Assembly (NCBI GenBank): GCA_947579665.1
Contig: OX388349.1
Location: forward strand, 24,646,459 to 24,710,458
Reading direction: 5' to 3'
DNA length: 64,000 bases
Source: Sympetrum striolatum
Taxonomy: Eukaryota > Arthropoda > Insecta > Odonata > Libellulidae
This document shows, one piece after another, positions 58,840 through 64,000 of this stretch. The stretch's first letter is position 1. Every line of letters starts with the position of its first letter. The position numbers and the translations under genes are program-made. The notes beneath the pieces are model-generated. The model was not told the DNA's origin, made no database searches, and saw only the letters and a program-made list of their open reading frames with translations.

Positions 58840-59336
58840 ATGCAATTTTCAGTGGGTACCCTTTGCCAGGCCCTCAGCTATTTGGTGGAGTTATTGGCTG
58901 ACAGCACACCTCATAATCGTTTATATCTGCCGTTATTTGACAAAATGTCCATAAGGCAGCATTACGACTATGATGTGACCAATTACATGATCGTATGGTT
59001 GAGGACCATGGAACATTTACAAGGTACAACAAGGCAGCAAGATATGTGATGGTGTTCATGCTTAGCGGCTTGCTGCAAGACTGGAAGCTGCCGATTGCCA
59101 CCTTCTTCACTGGGTCTACAAACAATGCGGAGAGGTTGTGGGATATCCTGGAGAGGGTGTTGAAGGAGTGCCATGAGGCCGGTCTCCAAGTTATATCCAC
59201 TGTTTGCGACATGGGTAGCAGTAACGTCGAGGCTATGAAGATGATGGGGTCAACTCCTGATACGCCTCTCATCAATCCAGCTGGGCAGGGGTATTTCAGT
59301 ATGGCAAAAGTAGCAACTGCTTTAACAAATAGATGA
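58840..59336 (+). pseudogene. P-like (THAP-family) transposase fragment
   Basis: Frame 58813-59049 ends with LFDKMSIRQHYDYDVTNYM; after a frameshift near 58990, frame 58995-59336 continues VEDHGTFTRYNKAARYVMVF, WKLPIATFFTGS and VISTVCDMGSSNVEAM. This is the RNase H-like core of P-type transposases. It is bounded on both sides by copies of the BEL LTR blocks. Confidence 0.75.
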
Positions 59337-59580
59337 ATAATCAAGTATTCTAAAGCTATGAATAATAACTGGTAATAACAGGCCATCTACTCACTTGACA
59401 TTTGCGTATACAATAGGGGTTCATTTTCTGAGAATCAGAACAGTATTTCTAATTCAAAAAAACCTTTTTATTGAAGTTTACAAACACAAATGATTGTTTG
59501 GTTAGTTCCAAGAAAATTGTTCTCAACCCAATATTTCAGTAATCCATCTTCCTTCTCTGGCTACCATTCACCTGCTAAAG
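59333..59580 (-). repeat. Third copy of BEL/Pao LTR blocks
   Basis: TATTCTAAAGCTATGAATAA and ACTCACTTGACATT at 59350-59405, then CTTCCTTCTCTGGCTACC and CACCTGC at 59548-59574. Block order is reversed relative to the LTR at 58320, as expected if two LTRs abut here. Confidence 0.55.
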
Positions 59581-59589
59581 CAAAAATGC

Positions 59590-60210
59590 ACCTACATGAA
59601 TGAATCCAGAGTAGAAAATTATATATAATAGATATGATTAATTAATGCAATATTTATAATTGTCATACATTAATAATGTAAACCTACCTTAGCATTTCCA
59701 CAGGAGTTAAGACTTACAGGAGAATATTTTACTGTTTCTGTGAGTGCTGCTAGAACCTGCACCTCTTTTGCCATCGTACAATTTTCATAGAAGTCTCAAT
59801 CCATCTTCTGTAATCAAACTGCTGTGTTTAAAGTAGCAGATTTCTAAATTATTCTCTGTTGCTACAATCCTCTGAGAACCCTTGCCTCCTTACCACAGAA
59901 TTCCAGTCTACCTTACCTCTCGCCTGCTTCCACCATCTTTTAAGCATCATAGATCTGAGATCTACCTCCATGTCATGTGATGGAGAAAAGACCATAAGTG
60001 ACTGTCCTGACAACTAATTCTAAAAACCAAAAAGATGGGCAGTACATCTGTCAAAGAAAATAACACAGGTGTTCTAAGGCTGGCTCAGCGAGGACAGAAG
60101 CATTGCGTGGAGCAAAAGGGCAAATGCTGGCTTGATCCCAATGCTCAGTATGCATAGAGACTGTGAGAGAACAGCCAATCGATCCATTTGGCTAGGGAGG
60201 TTTCCAGGAA
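59590..60210. other. Non-coding stretch
   Basis: No gene recognised. Confidence 0.35.
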
Positions 60211-60214
60211 GAGG

Positions 60215-60420
60215 CGTCAGAATTAATCAGGAACTGAATAGGTCCTAATACACTTGCAGAACACTTAGTAACAATGGCTTATACCGTTTTCAAAAATTGC
60301 ACAAATTAGCAGTCTTAGCTGATGCAAATGGCTGCTCTAAGACAGATGGCTTTGGCAGAGATGGAGTGGCTAGGTGTTTCCATTTTATTACTTGTCTCCC
60401 TTTTCTTCCCATCCAGGACT
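60215..60420. repeat. Direct repeat copy 1
   Basis: Closely matches 60962-61160 over about 200 bp, including CAGAACACTTAGTAACAATG, GCAGTCTTAGCTGATGC and GGCTTTGGCAGAGATGGAG. The distance between copies is about 745 bp. Confidence 0.85.
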
Positions 60421-60459
60421 TGATGTCGTCTTTTAAAGGGATTTAAGAACAATAAGATT

Positions 60460-60570
60460 AATGCAGAAGTAACTATATACAGAAAGAATATCACATCATG
60501 TAGATGCATGGCCTCTTCTTAAGAAAGATTCCTTCGGCAAAGAATCACTTTTTTTTACCTTCACCCACTA
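60460..60570 (-). pseudogene. Duplicate of a P-like transposase C-terminal tail
   Basis: Nearly the same as 62470-62580 (CAGAAAGAATATCACATCAT ... GATGCATGGCCTCTTCTT). In the minus strand it reads KESFLRRGHAST, the end of the frame at 62508. Confidence 0.6.
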
Positions 60571-60961
60571 CTAGTATTCATAGAGACAGTGGGAACAAAG
60601 TATTTGATCCTTTTGGCTCAAGGAGTTTCCAGCAAGAGGTGTCAGAATAGTTAACACTGGGATGACTGACTTCTGTAGATCAAGCATTCATAGCAAAGAC
60701 GCTTTCTGATCCTTCTAAGTTGGCTCTTCCTGTAAAGCATAATTCAACAAACGTTTACAAAGGGTTTACACGGTCCAGAGACAGGTTAGTTTTACACTAC
60801 TGATGAACAGTCATTGCGATAGTAATACCGCTCAGAACGAGAGGATCCACAGGTTTGGGCATTTGGACAGAAACAGAAATGTTACGTGGTGCCCGCTTTG
60901 GTATCTGAAAAGCCATTGAGTGCCCAGGAACCAAAAAAGGTTGAGCACCATGTTATTGATA

Positions 60962-61160
60962 TAAATCAGGAATTGAATAGGTCCTAATGCACTTGCAGAA
61001 CACTTTGTAACAATGGCTTATACAGTTTTCAAAAATTGCTCAAATTAGCAGTCTTAGCTGATGCAGATGGCTGCTCTATGAGGGATGGCTTTGGCAGAGA
61101 TGGAGGAGTGGCTAGGTATTTCCATTTTATCAGTTGTCTCCATTTTCTTACCATCCATGA
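60962..61160. repeat. Direct repeat copy 2
   Basis: Second copy of the repeat at 60215. Smaller shared pieces (CATAGAGAC...GATCC, TTTCCAG) at 60150-60220 and 60590-60640 suggest further old duplication in the block. Confidence 0.85.
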
Positions 61161-61169
61161 TACGATGTC

Positions 61170-62470
61170 AGTTTCAAAAGGATTATAAATTTCTTCGTTT
61201 GTTTCTTCCTAACTATCATAAGTTCGAAATTAGATGCCCCCAAAATCACGAATTTTCCCGTAAGAATGCATTGCGCCAACTATTACAGAAAAAATACTTT
61301 CCGGAAAGACATAGAATTCAAAACAAGGTGCCTAGAGATATATAGAGATTGAGTCTCCTATTGACTACATCTCTAAGCACCTTGAAGTATATATTTGCAC
61401 CAGTCTAAATTGGAAATCAGGGTCATTTTCGAAAAACTCTTTAGAAGTTTCAATAGATAATTTTTTCATCTGTTGGAGTTCCGAATTTCAATTCTTTGTC
61501 ATTCCGGGAATTTTTTTAAATCTCAAAATTCGGTGTAATATGTGACAGATAAAAATGCATTGCGCCAAGTTTTGGGATAAAAAGAAATATTTTTGCTAAG
61601 TAATAGAACTCAAATTAAAAGAGCTAATAGACATTTTTCAGATCTAACAGAAACAGTAGAAACTATTGCATTAAGTATTCATGGTTCAATATCTGGCCGG
61701 TGCAAAACTCTCCTGTTAAAAATAAAGATATAGAGGTGCCACGTTGATGAATATTTATACTATGTTATATAAAAAAATTAATTTTTAATCATAGTTATCT
61801 TAGGTTCAAACCAGGCCACGCCAAACGATCTCCTATAACAAATAAATGGGAAATTGAGCACGTATTAAAAAGTAGTTAAAGACCTGATTCATATTTCATA
61901 TTAATTTTGCACTTAGCTGAAAATTCATCTTCTTCAACGTTATTTGCAAGGATATATTTCAAAAGGTCCTGGATTGAGAAATTCGGAAATAAATATTTCG
62001 TTTATTACCGCTAAGATGTATGACTGCTCTCCATACTGTAGACCAATTACTATATTTTTACAAAAACTTTAACTTTTGCTTGCAGAATGTAAGCAGCATT
62101 TTACTCGTATATTCAAGCTGGAGTTGTGGTAAAAATACGTATTCGACGGCTTTTATTCCAAGCGTGACAGGCATGAAGAGTTCCTGGGGCTCGATTTAAG
62201 AAGAACATGAATAGGAACCTTGTTTATGCCAGCAGGAAGGATTGCGTTCCTCTTGTTTCATTGAGGGATAAGAGGCTCAGGCCTAGGTAACGGTACTAAT
62301 CTAAGGCGGTGTTGCAAGATTTGCGCCCGAACCCTTTTCTTAAATAATGTATCCCTAACCTTATATTTCAAGCAAAACATAAAACTCAGAAAAACTCGAA
62401 ACTAATATCTGAAAAATTTAAGATATTTTTGCGGGCGTTTGTACAACTTAGAATCTAAGAACATAAGGAT
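61170..62470. other. Non-coding stretch with a weak internal repeat
   Basis: Blocks around ATGCATTGCGCCAA at 61267 and 61555 are diverged copies about 288 bp apart, each followed by a related ATAGAA-TTCAAA segment. No gene. Confidence 0.4.
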
Positions 62471-62507
62471 TAATAAAGAAGTAACGGTATACAGAAAGAA
62501 TATCACA

Positions 62508-62978
62508 TCATGTAGATGCATGGCCTCTTCTTAGGAAAGATTCCTTTCTGCGGTGAACAATCTCTCTGTTTTTTTCCTTCACCCACCTAGCAATAACATT
62601 ATTAATTAAGACATGTAGGATCTCTTTCTTCATGTCTTCTACATGAAGAGAACAAAAACCTTCGAGCCATTTAAAGGAAAACACCCCTTTCACATCATTC
62701 ACAATGGTATAGCATATATGTTTATTATGGCCACTATTGTGCAATGTATCACTGACTTAACCAAAAATATTACTGACATTATTTACATACATCTCATTGG
62801 GGTCATTAAGTACATTTTCCATAAATCCTGCATTTAATATATCTTCATCACTACCACTGAAAAGTCCAGCTCTACAGGTATCACAGTTTCTTTTTTTCAA
62901 AACTTTTCTTGCCACAGCAGCGGAAAGGGCTACAGTTCCCATGGCAGTGTTCTCAATGATTATGGAATCCCCAGGCAT
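62508..62978 (-). pseudogene. P-like transposase C-terminal fragment
   Basis: Two pieces in one frame (62978-62757 and 62744-62508), split by a stop. The first reads AVARKVLKKRNCDTCRAGLF, matching the zinc-like CxxC region near the end of P/THAP9-type transposases. The second ends in a helical basic tail. Upstream it meets an R2-like sequence at about 63000. Confidence 0.6.
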
Positions 62979-62999
62979 TACACTACATCCAGCATTAAT

Positions 63000-63840
63000 T
63001 CAATCACTGGCATCCTCTACTCCATCTTCACCACTTCCTCTGTCCATCTGTGATTGGCGTTCCAGGAAAACCCTCAAATCACTCAACAGACTCGAAGTAT
63101 CTGCCATGCAGCTGCCTTGAACCCCCTTACTTGCAAGGCCATTTACAATGCATGCCTTGGCAGCACCAAAAAACTGCTGGACTGTGGGATCTCTATTTGC
63201 ATCCATTGCCGTTGGTGGTGCCACGGTGGTCTTCCTTGGTCGTGCCACGACTGATTTGCTTAGGGCGGCAGTGGAGGGGGTGGAGGCCACGGGCTGCATT
63301 CCTGGGCCGGCCACCGAATTGCCGGTGGTGGGTGCTGATTTGGGTACGGCCAAAATCCGTTGCGGGGTGGCCTATCGTTTTGTCGCCATCGTTCTTCTTG
63401 CTCTCTCAATGGTGGCCGTCTATGTTGCTTCCTCGGGGGGCGCTGGGGGGGGGGTCTGGGGGAGCGGTGCTTGGTGCCGCTCTCGTCTTTCTCTGCGCAT
63501 CCTCGTTCTGCTTGACTCCACCGTCCTCCATGGTGGCTAAGGGTCATCTCGGGCTTCAGGTGCAGGCCGCGTCTCCTTGTCCGCCTCCCGTGTCCTTCTC
63601 GGTGGCGCCCTCTCTGCGGTTTGCGGCGGAGCCCTTCGCTCGGTTTGAATTCCGCGCCGGTCGTTTCGGCGGTTTAGATGGGGGAGACGGTGGGTGCGGG
63701 GATTGTCGTGGCGGCGGCAAATAGGGTCTGGATCCAAGCATCCACATCCATCACTTCCTCGGTGCTGGTGGATGTAACGGCTTCCCCCCGTGTGGCAACA
63801 GATGCCCTGGATTGCCCTCAAGGCTCGGGCATGAATCAAT
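63000..63840 (-). pseudogene. R2-like LINE 5' region (proline-rich N-terminus)
   Basis: Near 63770-63715 the minus strand encodes EEVMDVDAWIQTLFAAATT, matching EVIDVDACALDLLAA of the long copy (53770-53720). A GC-rich, proline/arginine-rich region in changing frames follows (63720-63260). An open stretch 63353-63000 (117 codons) ends at the P-like fragment; its identity is unclear. GC content is much higher than in the surroundings. Confidence 0.5.
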
Positions 63841-64000
63841 AATAGGAAGGGAAGCTCCCATAAGCCCTATAGTATAAATTAGTCAGTGCTGTACTCTGGT
63901 GAGTCGGTGGGATAAAATTTGCGACAATTCAAACCCATTGGTTTACATTTGCTGGTAAGCATCCTCAAGAAGCATTACAGGTTTCATTTACTTGTATTTT
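63841..64000. other. Window end, nothing recognised
   Basis: Unique-looking non-coding sequence. Confidence 0.35.

Noticed and set aside
58874..59386. 170-codon minus-strand ORF
   Set aside because: Antisense to the P-like transposase fragment, whose plus-strand motifs are clear.
63050..63724. 224-codon plus-strand ORF
   Set aside because: GC-rich low-complexity sequence opens several frames on both strands. The minus strand carries the R2-like N-terminal motif, so this is a shadow.

Overview
The window is nuclear DNA from an arthropod, most likely an insect with a large, repeat-rich genome. The evidence is AT-rich sequence, genes split by introns with GT/AG borders, fragments of conserved animal genes, and a very diverse set of transposon fossils (CR1/Jockey-like LINEs, R2-like LINEs, BEL/Pao, P-like, Tigger/pogo, hAT and Tc1-type elements, a Polinton-like polymerase piece). 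It also holds endogenous viral fragments of chuvirus type. No prokaryotic operons, CRISPR arrays, rRNA or tRNA genes were seen. The species cannot be named from the sequence.

Positions 1-7.5 kb carry the 3' half of a HOOK-interacting protein gene (FHIP1) on the + strand: five exons with matching phases, a stop at 5526-5528 and a long 3'UTR. Two TA-flanked inverted-repeat elements sit in its introns. From 7.5 to 29 kb there is mostly intergenic or intronic DNA. It contains a lone immunoglobulin-type exon resembling insect PDGF/VEGF receptors (12572-12705), the last two coding exons of cytosolic arginyl-tRNA synthetase (18411-19324, with a frameshift at the very end), a ~317 bp satellite dimer, many hairpin MITEs, a 5'-truncated LINE, several LINE 3' tails with a shared stem-loop, and a Tigger relic nested inside another inverted-repeat element.

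Positions 29.5-33.9 kb hold a nearly complete CR1/Jockey-group LINE on the minus strand: intact PHD-finger ORF1, and ORF2 with endonuclease and reverse transcriptase broken by one frameshift and two stops. From 34 to 39.3 kb are P-element and BEL/Pao debris and a cysteine-rich envelope-like ORF.

Positions 40.4-54.4 kb are a graveyard of R2-like LINEs, all minus strand except one inverted 3' tail, arranged head to tail and nested. Wedged among them are a chuvirus-like glycoprotein fragment (45.6-46.0 kb) and nucleoprotein (40.4-41.75 kb), an RNase H fragment of another LINE, and a Polinton-type DNA polymerase B fragment. Positions 54.4-58.6 kb hold a decayed BEL/Pao element (minus) with recognisable gag, protease, RT, integrase and LTRs. 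The final 5 kb contain P-like transposase pieces, local duplications and the N-terminal end of another R2-like copy.

Only the FHIP1 exons look like an intact functional gene. The ArgRS exons and the receptor-like exon may be true parts of large genes or stranded fragments. Everything else recognisable is mobile or viral in origin and mostly broken.
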